Positions 16,163-23,873 of a DNA stretch of 64,000 bases are shown piece by piece. A program made the position numbers and the translations under genes. Where the stretch lies: assembly GCF_001493375.1 (NCBI RefSeq), contig NZ_LN929896.1, positions 584,808 through 648,807 on the forward strand. The letters run 5' to 3'. Numbering within the stretch: position 1 is the first letter of the stretch; each line of letters starts with the position of its first letter. The stretch comes from Streptomyces specialis (GTDB lineage Bacteria > Actinomycetota > Actinomycetes > Streptomycetales > Streptomycetaceae). The notes beneath the pieces were generated by a model that worked only from the letters and a program-made list of their open reading frames with translations, was not told where the DNA came from and searched no databases.

Positions 16163-16825
16163 ATGTCCCAGGCACAGGCACCCACCCAGGCACCGACGCC
16201 CACGCAGGCACCGACACCCGACCTTCTCATCGACATCCTGCTCCGCCAGCGCCCCCGCGAGGAGCACGTGGTCACCCTCGGCCCGGGCGGCACCAGCAGC
16301 GAGGCCGCGGCCCGGCATCTGAGGAACCGGCTGACCGCCCGCCGCGCGTGCGAGGTCACCATCGGACTGTACGACCGGTACGAGGACGCCGGTGAGGCCC
16401 TGCGCTCCGGCGAGGGCTCCCTGCTGCTCGTGGCCAACGCCTATGCGGGGATAAGCCAGTTCTACATGGACCCCGGCCTGGACCTGGCCGGGGCCTTCGT
16501 CTTCGACACCCCGCAGTACGGCCTCGCCGCCCGCCCCGACGCCCGGCCCGAGGGCCGGGTCCGGGTGCGGGTCGCCAGCCACCCGGCACCCGTTCCGCTG
16601 ATCGACCAGCTCATCCTGCCGGGACTCAGCGTCGAGGAGGTCGTGCCCACCCACTCGACCAGCGCCGCCGCGGCGGCGGCCGGGAAGGGCGAGGTGGACC
16701 TGGCCCTGACCCCCGCGCCGGCCGCGGCCGAGCACGGGCTGACGTTCATCACGCGCCCCCGCGACATCCGCATGCTCTGGTCGGTGTTCACCACCGGCTC
16801 ATCGGGCGTCGGACGGGTCCGGTGA
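16163..16825 (+). CDS. BacA-family prephenate decarboxylase homologue
   Basis: A 220-residue protein with a 25-residue Ala/Pro/Thr/Gln-rich N-terminal tail, then the prephenate-dehydratase-like fold: VTLGPGGTSSEAAARHL, LYDRYED, NAYAGISQFYMDPGLDL, FDTPQYGLAARPD, VASHPAPVPLI, PTHSTSAAAA, EVDLALTPAPAAAEHGLTFITRPRDI. Each block lines up with BacA of the bacilysin/anticapsin pathway (recalled: TLGPEGTSSEYAAKHF, FYMRPDL, DTPMYGLAVRPD, VSHPSP, NSTSQAA). BacA-type enzymes decarboxylate prephenate without aromatising it, giving dihydro-4-hydroxyphenylpyruvate. ATG 16163 after cggggaa. There is no second ACT domain, so it is not a housekeeping PheA. Its end overlaps the convergent Lrp gene by 27 bp. 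Confidence 0.82.
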   Translation: MSQAQAPTQAPTPTQAPTPDLLIDILLRQRPREEHVVTLGPGGTSSEAAARHLRNRLTARRACEVTIGLYDRYEDAGEALRSGEGSLLLVANAYAGISQFYMDPGLDLAGAFVFDTPQYGLAARPDARPEGRVRVRVASHPAPVPLIDQLILPGLSVEEVVPTHSTSAAAAAAGKGEVDLALTPAPAAAEHGLTFITRPRDIRMLWSVFTTGSSGVGRVR

Positions 16826-17278
16826 CAACGGCTCGACGACCGCCTTCTGCATGTGCTGGAACACCACGGACGTGCGCACGTCCGCGATCTCACGCCGCTG
16901 CGTGAGGTGATCGAGGATGAACGCGTGCAGGTGCTCGGTGTCGCGGACCGCGACGTGGATCAGGAAGTCCTCCGCGCCGGAGACCACGAACACGGAGATG
17001 GTCTCCGGAAGCTGGGTCACGAACTCCTGGAACGACTCGATCACGGGCCGGTTCGGGGGTCTGAGCCGCACCGCCACCAGCGCCTGCACGCGCCGTCCGA
17101 GCATCGGCAGGGACACCTCGGCGTGGTGACCCGTGATCACCCCGCGGGCGTGCAGGGAGCGGACCCGTTCCAGGCACGTCGAGGGCGCGATGCCGAGGGC
17201 ACGGGCCAGGTCACGGTTGGTGTGCCGCGCGTTGCGCTGGAGGAGCGCGACAAGAGCCGAATCAAGTTCGTCCAGCAC
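16799..17278 (-). CDS. Lrp/AsnC family transcriptional regulator
   Basis: A 159-residue regulator with an N-terminal helix-turn-helix (DSALVALLQRNARHTNRDLARALGIAPSTCLERV, in two helices around residues 5-38) and a C-terminal ligand-binding RAM domain (VFVVSGAEDFLIHVAVRDTEHLHAFI). GTG 17278 has gagagg upstream. It is divergent from the EamA exporter gene, and a palindrome lies between them. Lrp-type regulators that sit beside amino-acid exporters usually sense the exported amino acid and switch on export, as LysG/LysE does; the same logic fits here. Confidence 0.92.
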   Translation of the reverse strand: MLDELDSALVALLQRNARHTNRDLARALGIAPSTCLERVRSLHARGVITGHHAEVSLPMLGRRVQALVAVRLRPPNRPVIESFQEFVTQLPETISVFVVSGAEDFLIHVAVRDTEHLHAFILDHLTQRREIADVRTSVVFQHMQKAVVEPLSPDPSDAR

Positions 17279-17296
17279 CGGTGAAACCTCTCATTC

Positions 17297-17313
17297 ACCG
17301 AACGGTGTTCGGT
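17297..17313. promoter_or_regulatory. Candidate Lrp operator
   Basis: accgaac and gttcggt form a 7-bp palindrome with a 3-base centre, 19 bp upstream of the Lrp start in the 129-bp divergent gap with the EamA gene. Size, symmetry and position fit an autoregulatory Lrp-type site. Function is inferred. Confidence 0.5.
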
Positions 17314-17407
17314 CGTTGTCCTCGGTCGTCGTAGGAGTATCTAGAATCTCACCGCGTCACCAGCGGACATACGACCGGCCACGGACCGTCAGGAGCGAGG
17401 AGCGAGC

Positions 17408-18424
17408 GTGACCAGCGGCACCGACAGGCCATCGCCGGCCCCGGCCCGGACGTCCGTGGACCGCGCGACGGCCCTGGCCGTCGTCGCCATCGTCGGGGCC
17501 GCCCTGATCTGGAGCACCTCGTTCGCGGTGACCAAGGTGGCGCTCGACCACGTCCCGCCGATGACGATCGGGGCGATGCGCTTCACCGTCGCGGCCCTCC
17601 TGCTGGGCGTCGCCGTCCGCTGCCGCCCCGGCTGGAGCCCGCCGCCGCCGCGCCGGCGCGCCTTCATGGGCCTGGCGGGACTGCTGGGCATCACCGCCTA
17701 CTTCGCCCTGGAGAACGTGGGCGTGGAGCTGGCCACCGCCTCCGACGCCTCGCTGATCGTGGCCTCGTACCCGATCATCACGCTGGCCCTGGAGTTCGTG
17801 GTCAACCGCACCGGCGTCTCGCCGGTCAGGCTCGTCGGCATGCTGCTCGCGATCGTCGGCGTGTGGCTGATCGTCCAGCAGGGCGCGGACGAGAGCGGGG
17901 GCAACCGGCTCTGGGGCGACGTCATCCTGATCCTGGGCGGGGTGGTGTGGGCGGTCTACAACCTGGTCGCCCGCCGCGACGGCTCCGGCTGCTCGCCCCT
18001 GGTCGTCACCTACTACCAGACCCTGGCGGGCGCCGCCGGATTCCTGCTGCTGTCGCTGACCGAGTACGAGCGGTGGGAGACACCCCCGGCCGACGACCTG
18101 CTGCGGGTGGCGTACCTGGCCGGTTTCTGCTCCGTGGCGGCTTTCCTGGCGTACAACTACGGGCTGCGGCGGGTCTCGTCCAGCGTGGCGGTCAACCTGC
18201 TGAACCTCGTACCGGTGATGGGCCTGATCAGCGCGGTCGTGCTCGTCGGCGAGACGGTCGGGATGATCCAGGTGCTCGGCGGCGCGATCGTCATCGTGGG
18301 CGTGCTGCTCGGTCTGCACCGGATCGGCGACGACGAGCGGCAGGAACGGGCGCCCGGCACGAGCGACACCGGCGGCACCAGCAAGACCACTACGGGCACG
18401 ACACGTTGGAACTCACAGGAGTGA
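17408..18424 (+). CDS. EamA/DMT family transporter
   Basis: A 338-residue inner-membrane protein with ten predicted helices in two EamA repeats. Repeat 1 begins ALAVVAIVGAALIWSTSFAV and ends near the VGMLLAIVGVWLIV helix; repeat 2 begins WGDVILILGGVVWAVYNLVA and ends GGAIVIVGVLLGLHRIG. The family exports amino acids and other small metabolites. GTG 17408 follows aggagcgagc. It is divergent from an Lrp regulator and next to a biosynthetic operon with an aminotransferase, so export of the operon's amino-acid product is the simplest reading. Confidence 0.9.
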   Translation: MTSGTDRPSPAPARTSVDRATALAVVAIVGAALIWSTSFAVTKVALDHVPPMTIGAMRFTVAALLLGVAVRCRPGWSPPPPRRRAFMGLAGLLGITAYFALENVGVELATASDASLIVASYPIITLALEFVVNRTGVSPVRLVGMLLAIVGVWLIVQQGADESGGNRLWGDVILILGGVVWAVYNLVARRDGSGCSPLVVTYYQTLAGAAGFLLLSLTEYERWETPPADDLLRVAYLAGFCSVAAFLAYNYGLRRVSSSVAVNLLNLVPVMGLISAVVLVGETVGMIQVLGGAIVIVGVLLGLHRIGDDERQERAPGTSDTGGTSKTTTGTTRWNSQE

Positions 18425-18432
18425 ACACACCC

Positions 18433-18858
18433 ATGGCGCAGCCGAAGATCACCGATGCCAAATGCGTTCTGCTGGTCGCCGACCACCTTCCCACCGGCCT
18501 GGCGGTGAACGCCGCCGCCGTGCTCTCCCTCACCCTGGGGAACCGGGTGGAGGGCCTGATCGGTCCCGACGTCAAGGACGCCGACGGTCACGCGCACGCG
18601 GGCATCACGCTGATCCCGGTCCCCGTCCTGAAGGCCGGCTCGGAGAAGATCGCCCAGGTGGCCCGGCAGGTCCTGGACGAGGAGGACGCGGTGACGGTCG
18701 CCTTCACCGGCACGGCCCAGTCGTGCCGCACGTACGACGAGTACATCGAGAAGATGAGCGAGCTTCCCACCGACGGCCTGGAGTACGTCGGCCTCGGCCT
18801 GTTCGCCCCGCGCAAGCTGGTCAACCGCCTGACCGGCGACCTCCCCCTCCTGCGCTGA
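18433..18858 (+). CDS. DUF2000-like protein
   Basis: A 141-residue protein resembling the DUF2000 family, found beside Lrp/AsnC regulators and EamA transporters in several bacteria as I recall. Key stretches are CVLLVADHLPTGLAVNAAAVL, GLIGPDVKDADGHAHAGI, PVPVLKAG and SCRTYDEYIEKM. The fold is related to peptidyl-tRNA hydrolase 2 but activity is unknown. ATG 18433 is chosen over GTG 18421 because aggag is too close to the GTG. It lies 8 bp after the transporter and is co-transcribed with it. Confidence 0.75.
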   Translation: MAQPKITDAKCVLLVADHLPTGLAVNAAAVLSLTLGNRVEGLIGPDVKDADGHAHAGITLIPVPVLKAGSEKIAQVARQVLDEEDAVTVAFTGTAQSCRTYDEYIEKMSELPTDGLEYVGLGLFAPRKLVNRLTGDLPLLR

Positions 18859-18866
18859 CCCGCCCG

Positions 18867-18900
18867 GCGCGGCCGGGGCCCTAGCGGGTCCCGGCCGCGC
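18867..18900 (+). terminator. 15-bp stem-loop after the exporter operon
   Basis: gcgcggccggggccc (18867-18881) pairs with gggtcccggccgcgc (18886-18900) around tagc with one G-T type mismatch, beginning 8 bp after the DUF2000-like stop. Confidence 0.75.
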
Positions 18901-18999
18901 GGGCCAGCCGGGCGCGGCAGCCGGGTGAGCCCCGGCCGCGGCGCCCGCCGGAGCCCCGGGGCGCGCGTGGCCGGGGGCGGTCCGGGTACTCGCGTCGGC

Positions 19000-19536
19000 A
19001 TGATGAAACGCGCACTGTGGCAGGGGCTCTGTGCCGGAACGGCCGGGGCGCTGGTGATGACGCTGACCGAGAAGGCCGAACAGGGCCTCACCGGCCGGCC
19101 CGACTCGTACGTCCCCGCCCGCGTCCTCCAGCGCCTGACCGGTATGTCCGAGCGTCCCGGCGCCACCCGGCCGACACCGGTCAACTGGGCCATGCACTAC
19201 GGCCAGGGCGCGCTGCTGGGCGTGGTGCGTTCGGTCATGGCCCAGGCCGGCCTGCGCGGGCCCGCGGCGTCGGCGCAGTTCGCCGTGGTGCGGGTGACCA
19301 ACGACCAGATCCTGGAGAACGCCACCGGCGTCGGCGCGCCCCCCGGCACCTGGCCCCGTGGGGAACTCGTCGTCGATCTGCTCCACAAGACCGTCTACGC
19401 CGTCGTCACCGGGGTCGTCGCCGACGCCCTGGCCGCCCGGAACGGCCCCGGCCCCGGCCGGCGCCACGCCGCCGTCCGGCCCGGCCGACACCCGGACATC
19501 GCGCCCCTCCCGCCCGGTCATGCCTACGGCCGGTGA
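19000..19536 (+). CDS. Hypothetical membrane-associated protein
   Basis: A 178-residue protein starting MMKRALWQGLCAGTAGALVM, an N-terminal hydrophobic segment, with a second hydrophobic patch (ALLGVVRSVMAQAGL) and a third near VYAVVTGVVADALAA. ATG 19000 is preferred to the frame start at 18925, whose first 25 residues are low-complexity. The charged Arg/His/Pro tail (GRRHAAVRPGRHPD) is cytoplasmic in style. Proteins of this sort are common in actinomycetes and have no assigned role. It converges on the beta-lactamase gene. Confidence 0.7.
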   Translation: MMKRALWQGLCAGTAGALVMTLTEKAEQGLTGRPDSYVPARVLQRLTGMSERPGATRPTPVNWAMHYGQGALLGVVRSVMAQAGLRGPAASAQFAVVRVTNDQILENATGVGAPPGTWPRGELVVDLLHKTVYAVVTGVVADALAARNGPGPGRRHAAVRPGRHPDIAPLPPGHAYGR

Positions 19537-19569
19537 GGCGGTGGGGCGGCGGGGCGCCGAGGCGGGAGG

Positions 19570-20517
19570 TCAGTCGCGGCCGAGGCCCTCCAGGGCCACG
19601 GTGGCGGCCCGGGCGATCAGTTCGTCGTCGCGTTCGGCGCCCTCCTCGTCGCGGCTGGACATGACCGCCATGACGATGGGGTTGCCGCCGTCGTCCGGCC
19701 AGATCACGGCGATGTCGTTGCGGCCCCCGTACCCGGCGGTGCCGCTCTTGTCCGCCACGGTCCAGCCGTCCGGCAGGCCGGCGGGGATCAGCGTCTCGCC
19801 GGTGGTGTTCGTCGTCATCCACCGCGTGAGAAGCTCGCGTTCGTCCCGTTCCAGGGCGTCGCCGAGCAGGAACGCCCGCAGGTTCCCGGCCATCGCGCGG
19901 GGGGTGCTCGTGTCGCGGATGTCGCCGGGTACGCCGTCGCTCAGCTCCGGTTCGTACCGGTCCATCTCGGTGACGTCGTCGCCGTGTTCCTCCAGCACCG
20001 CTTCCAGGGCGTCGGGGCCGCCGAGGGCGTCGAGAAGCAGGTTGGCGGCCGTGTTGTCGCTGTACCAGAGGGTGGCGGCGCACAGTTCGCGCAGGCTCAT
20101 CCCGGTCTCGGTGAAGTTCTCGGTCACGGGCGAGTTGGCGATCAGGTCGCCGGACGAGTAGGTGACCACCTCGTCCAGACCGTCCAGTCCGTACTCCTGG
20201 AGCACGGCCCCCGCCAGCAGCGCCTTGAACGTGGAGGCGAACGCGAACCGTTCGTCCTCCTGGTAGGCGACCTCCCGGCCGGTGCCGGTGTCCAGGGCGT
20301 AGACGCCGAGCCGGGCGTCGAACTCGCCCTCCAGCTCTCGGAACGCGCGGGCGCTTGTCTCCGCGGACACCGCGGCCTGCGTGGTCGCGGCCCGCGCGGA
20401 TTCGGCGGACGCGTCGGACGCGGCCCCGGTGTCCTGGCCGCACGCCGGGAGCGCGACGAGCACGAGAACCCCGGCCACCCGGGCGGCGCCCCGGCGCATG
20501 CGGAACGTGTACGTCAT
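19570..20517 (-). CDS. Class A beta-lactamase, lipoprotein type
   Basis: A 315-residue serine beta-lactamase that hydrolyses penicillins and cephalosporins outside the membrane. ATG 20517 is preceded by GGAGG 8 bases upstream and begins MTYTFRMRRGAARVAGVLVL; the lipobox is ALPAC, so it is probably lipid-anchored and released. Active-site motifs are complete: STFK (Ser70-Lys73), SDN (130 loop), the omega-loop Glu in EPELSDGVPGDIRDT, and KSGT (234 motif). A LysR gene is divergent from it and a penicillin-recognising BlaB-like gene follows that, matching the S. cacaoi bla locus, so it is probably beta-lactam inducible. Confidence 0.95.
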   Translation of the reverse strand: MTYTFRMRRGAARVAGVLVLVALPACGQDTGAASDASAESARAATTQAAVSAETSARAFRELEGEFDARLGVYALDTGTGREVAYQEDERFAFASTFKALLAGAVLQEYGLDGLDEVVTYSSGDLIANSPVTENFTETGMSLRELCAATLWYSDNTAANLLLDALGGPDALEAVLEEHGDDVTEMDRYEPELSDGVPGDIRDTSTPRAMAGNLRAFLLGDALERDERELLTRWMTTNTTGETLIPAGLPDGWTVADKSGTAGYGGRNDIAVIWPDDGGNPIVMAVMSSRDEEGAERDDELIARAATVALEGLGRD

Positions 20518-20607
20518 GGGATGGAACCTCCAAGCTGTCGGTGGACGAGCGGGAACCACCTTCCGTCCGGCGGCCGCCCGCCGTCCAAGTCGCGAACGCG
20601 CGGTTCC

Positions 20608-20622
20608 ATGCCGCTTTGGCAT
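20608..20622. promoter_or_regulatory. Candidate LysR-type operator (T-N11-A)
   Basis: atgcc and ggcat, five bases apart, form a T-N11-A LysR box in the 116-bp gap between the beta-lactamase and LysR genes, just upstream of the LysR start. This is where an activator of both genes would bind. Confidence 0.6.
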
Positions 20623-20633
20623 AATGCCGGTCC

Positions 20634-20927
20634 GTGGATCTTGTGGGGGCATGCCGGGCGTTCGTCCACGTCAGCGAGCGCGGCAGTTTCACCGTCGGCG
20701 CGGCGGCGGCCCGGATCGCCCAGTCCGTCGCGAGCCGCCGCGTCGCCGCGCTGGAACGGCACCTCGGTCAGCCGCTGCTCGAACGTTCCTCGCGCGCCGC
20801 CACCCTCACCCCGTTCGGCCGGGACATGCTGCCGCTGGCGACCCGACTCGTGCGGCTGGCCGATGAGCTGGAGCACGAGGCGGAGGCCGCCCGGCACCGG
20901 CCGCTGCGCCTGGCCGTTCCCGCCCCC
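20634..20927 (+). CDS. LysR-type regulator, N-terminal half (split by adapter)
   Basis: The first 98 residues of a LysR regulator like BlaA/AmpR, starting at GTG 20634. The winged helix-turn-helix is clear: CRAFVHVSERGSFTVGAAAA, RIAQSVASRRVAALERHLGQ, PLLERSSRAATLTPFG, then the linker helix. At 20928 the frame runs into Nextera adapter (ctgtctctta), so the chain is cut in the hinge after RPLRLAVPAP. The effector domain resumes at about 21187. The gene is almost certainly intact in the organism; it is divergent from the beta-lactamase gene it should control. Confidence 0.9.
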
Positions 20928-21186
20928 CTGTCTCTTATACTCCTCTGCCGCTGCCGACCAAGAGCGCACGCTATTCCCCTGCTGCACGCGCGTCATTACC
21001 CAATAGCCACCTCACCCCCCCTCTCTCCCTCTCCACCACGATCTCCACAGATGATGTGACTCCTGGTGACAGTAAAGAGCAGGGACGTATCAGGTGAGGT
21101 GCTGAGTGGTGGTAAAAAGTGAGTCGGGGCGCCGAGATTCCGCGCCCACCCGGGGCGGGGGGGGGGGGGGGGGGGGGGAGGAGACA
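20928..21186. other. Nextera adapter read-through, junk and poly-G tract
   Basis: ctgtctcttatac (20928-20940), a corrupted cgctgccgacga block (about 20948-20960) and an index/P5-like stretch are followed by about 180 bases unlike Streptomyces DNA. A run of 22 G (21157-21178) then occurs. Poly-G is typical of two-colour Illumina chemistry reading past a fragment end. The segment interrupts one LysR gene, so it replaces real sequence. Confidence 0.93.
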
Positions 21187-21757
21187 CCCCCCCGCCGCCC
21201 GCCCCGCCGCGCCCGCCGAACGGGCCGAGCTGGTCCGCTCCCGGCAGGTGCGCGCCGCGCTGCTGGCGGTGCCGCCCGCCGAGGCGGCCTGGACGGTGCC
21301 GCTGGGCCTGGCGGTCGCCACCGCCCCCCGCGCCGGGCCGATCTACCCGGACACCCTGCGCCCCGGCCCGGCCGGCGGCGAGCGCCGGCCCCGGCGGGTC
21401 TGGCTCCAGCCCGAGGACGACGTGCCCCACATACGGGACCGCCTCACCCGTCTGCGCGACGCCGTCGGCCTGCGTCCGGCGCAGCTCGCCGTCGCGCCCG
21501 CCGTGGCGTCCGCGGCGGCCGGCGTGCTGAGCCCCCGCGACGCGCTGCTGGCGTCGCCGGCCGGGGCCCGGCGCCTGCGGCCGGGCCGGCGGCCGGGCGG
21601 CGAACTCGGCCCCGGCCTCGCCCGGGGCTACGCGCGGGCGACGGCGGACGACACGGACGCCGACGCCGCCCGCCTCGCGGAGCGGTGCGCGGACGCCGTC
21701 GCCCGCTGCCTGGGCGCCGGGACGGACACCGGAGCGGACACCGGAGCGGACCGGTGA
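21187..21757 (+). CDS. LysR-type regulator, C-terminal effector domain (split by adapter)
   Basis: About 190 residues of a LysR substrate-binding domain with no start of its own: AELVRSRQVRAALLAV, VPLGLAVATAPRAG, RRVWLQPEDDVPHIRDRL, and the C-terminal GGELGPGLARGYARAT. It is in the right order and orientation to complete the LysR half ending at 20927, with an unknown number of effector-domain residues lost between. Its TGA overlaps the GTG of the BlaB-like gene, so the two are translationally coupled, as in the S. cacaoi blaA-blaB pair. Confidence 0.8.
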
Positions 21758-22662
21758 ACGACGACGGGCTGCTGCGGGAGCTGCGCCGGACGCTGCACGA
21801 CGGCGGCCTGCACGGCTCGTTCCTCGTCCGCGACCTGCACACCGGCGACGAACTCGGCATCGACCCGGACACCGAGTTCCCCGTCGCGTCCCTGGTGAAG
21901 ATCCCGCTCGCGCTGGCGACGCTGGAACGCGTGCGGCTGGGCGAACTCGACGGCGCCACCGCGCTCGACGTGCCGCCCGGACGCGTCACCACGCCCGGGC
22001 CGACGGGCCTGAGCCGGTTCCGCCACCCCGCCCGCGTCGCCGTGGACGACCTGCTGTACCTCGCCATGGCCATCAGCGACGGCGTCGCCACCGACGCGCT
22101 GTTCGGGCTCACCCCGCCGGCCGCGGTCGCGGCGATCCTGCACCGGCTCGGGGTGCGCGGCATCGCGGTCCGCCACACGACGCGGGAGTTGAGCGAGACC
22201 CCGGTGGAACGTTTCGACGCGGCGGACGTGCACCTCGCCCACGCGCTCGCGATCGACGCGGGCACGGCCGGGCGCGGCCACCGGGTGCCGCAGCTCGACA
22301 TCTCGCGCGCCAACGCCGGCACGGCCCGCGCGTTCGTCGATCTCCTCCAGGCCCTGTGGACCGGGCCCACGGCGATCCACCCCGACGTCGCCGCGCGCCT
22401 GCGCACCCTCATGTCCGAGAACCTGCTGCGGCACCGTCTCGCCCCGGACTTCGTCTCCGACTCCTCCACCTGGTCGTCCAAGACGGGCACCCTGCTCAAC
22501 CTGCGCCACGAGGTGGGCGTCGTCGAGCACGCCGACGGCCAGGCGTACGCCGTGGCCGTGCTGACCGAGTCGCGGGTGGCGGCGAGCAGCCAGCCCGCCG
22601 CCGACGCGCTGATGGGACAGGTCGCCCGCCGGCTCCGCGACCGTATCCGCGCCACCCGGTGA
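21754..22662 (+). CDS. BlaB-like serine-active-site protein (beta-lactamase regulator)
   Basis: A 302-residue protein with the penicillin-interactive fold but no signal peptide. Motifs: ASLVK (SxxK), AISDG where SxN would lie, and SSKTGTL (KTG). A class A omega-loop Glu motif is not clear. From memory, BlaB of Streptomyces cacaoi has the same layout, with an SxxK and KTG, acts in the cytoplasm, and is needed with BlaA for beta-lactamase induction without being a beta-lactamase itself. GTG 21754 has ggagcgga upstream and overlaps the LysR stop. An alternative is an ordinary intracellular class A beta-lactamase-like hydrolase. Confidence 0.78.
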   Translation: MNDDGLLRELRRTLHDGGLHGSFLVRDLHTGDELGIDPDTEFPVASLVKIPLALATLERVRLGELDGATALDVPPGRVTTPGPTGLSRFRHPARVAVDDLLYLAMAISDGVATDALFGLTPPAAVAAILHRLGVRGIAVRHTTRELSETPVERFDAADVHLAHALAIDAGTAGRGHRVPQLDISRANAGTARAFVDLLQALWTGPTAIHPDVAARLRTLMSENLLRHRLAPDFVSDSSTWSSKTGTLLNLRHEVGVVEHADGQAYAVAVLTESRVAASSQPAADALMGQVARRLRDRIRATR

Positions 22663-22673
22663 GGTGACCGGCG

Positions 22674-22700
22674 GCGTACCCCGCACCGGGCGGGGTACGC
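22674..22700 (+). terminator. Perfect 11-bp stem-loop after the bla regulator operon
   Basis: gcgtaccccgc (22674-22684) and gcggggtacgc (22690-22700) pair exactly around a 5-base loop, 11 bp after the BlaB-like stop and 7 bp before the Ppx-like start. It could also occlude translation of that next gene. Confidence 0.75.
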
Positions 22701-22707
22701 GGGTCCC

Positions 22708-23670
22708 ATGCGGATGGGTGTGCTGGATGTGGGGGCGAACGCGGCCTCCCTGGTGGTGGCGGAGGTGGACGACGGGGTGCCGTCCGCCGTGCGCACGGTC
22801 AAGTATCCGTTGCGTCTCGCCGAACGGCTGGGCCGTGGCGGCCGGTTGGGGCCCGACGCGGTCTCGCGGGTGGCCGGGGCGGGGTCGGCGGCGCGGGCGG
22901 AGGCGGCCCGCTGGGGATGCCCGGAGCCGTTCGTCTTCGCCACGGCCGTCGTGCGGGACGCGCCGAACGCGCCGGAGGTGCTGGCCGAGGTGCGGCGGCG
23001 CACCGGGGTCCTGCCGCACACCATGCCGGGGGAGGTCGAGGCGGAGCTGACGTACCTCGCCGTCCGGCGGTGGATGGGGTGGCAGGTCGGCCCGCTGGCC
23101 GTGCTGGACATCGGCGGCGGCTCGTTCGAAGTGGCCTTCGGCCGGGGCGGGCTGCCCGACTTCGCCACCTCCCTGCCGCTCGGCGCCCGCGTGCTGACGC
23201 GGGAGTACCTGGACGACGGGGACCCGCCGTCGGCGCGGGCGGGGAAGGAGCTGCGCCGCCATGTGCGCCGCCACCTGGAGGACGTCGGGGCGCGGATCCG
23301 GAACGAGGCGCCGCACACCGTCGTCGCCACCTCGCGGACGTTCCAGCAGCTCGCCCGGCTGTGCGGGGCGCCGCCCGGCCGGCAGGGCTGGTCCGTGCCG
23401 CGCCGCCTGGCCCGGGTCGACCTGGCGCGGGCCACGCGGCGGCTCGCGGCCCTGCCCGCGGCGCGGCGCGCGGAGCTGCCGGGCATCTCGGCGGCGCGCG
23501 CCAAGCAGGCGCTGGCCGGGTCGATCGTGGCGCACGCGGCGATGCGAGCCATGGACATCGACACGGTCACCCTCTGCCCATGGGCGGTCCGGGAGGGCAT
23601 CCTGCTGCGGCACATCGAGGACGGACCGGTCGGCGCGGGCTCGCGCGGGCGGACGCGGCGCGAGGTGTGA
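22708..23670 (+). CDS. Ppx/GppA phosphatase family protein
   Basis: A 320-residue ASKHA-fold protein related to exopolyphosphatase and pppGpp phosphatase. Motifs: MGVLDVGANAASLVVAEVD (phosphate 1 loop, with A and A in place of the common S and T), FATAVVRDAPN, PGEVEAELTYLAV, VLDIGGGSFEVAFG (phosphate 2 loop), SLPLGARVLTREYL. It matches the short actinobacterial type of about 310 residues, one of which (Rv0496 group) hydrolyses short polyphosphates. ATG 22708. There is no strong ribosome site, and a hairpin immediately precedes the start. Confidence 0.9.
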   Translation: MRMGVLDVGANAASLVVAEVDDGVPSAVRTVKYPLRLAERLGRGGRLGPDAVSRVAGAGSAARAEAARWGCPEPFVFATAVVRDAPNAPEVLAEVRRRTGVLPHTMPGEVEAELTYLAVRRWMGWQVGPLAVLDIGGGSFEVAFGRGGLPDFATSLPLGARVLTREYLDDGDPPSARAGKELRRHVRRHLEDVGARIRNEAPHTVVATSRTFQQLARLCGAPPGRQGWSVPRRLARVDLARATRRLAALPAARRAELPGISAARAKQALAGSIVAHAAMRAMDIDTVTLCPWAVREGILLRHIEDGPVGAGSRGRTRREV

Positions 23671-23873
23671 GACCGCGCCGGTCAGGGCATTCGGGTGTTT
23701 TTCGGAAGGAAGTGCCCTGCCCGGGCGGTCCGGGGTCCCGCGCGGGGACCTCGTTCCGTGATGCTCGGGAGGGTTCTTCCCACGGGCCCGACCGGCCGGG
23801 CGCGCGGCGCGACGCCGGGCGGTCCGGACGGCCCGGGCGCGGGACACCCAGCACACGCGGCAGGAGGCCAGTG

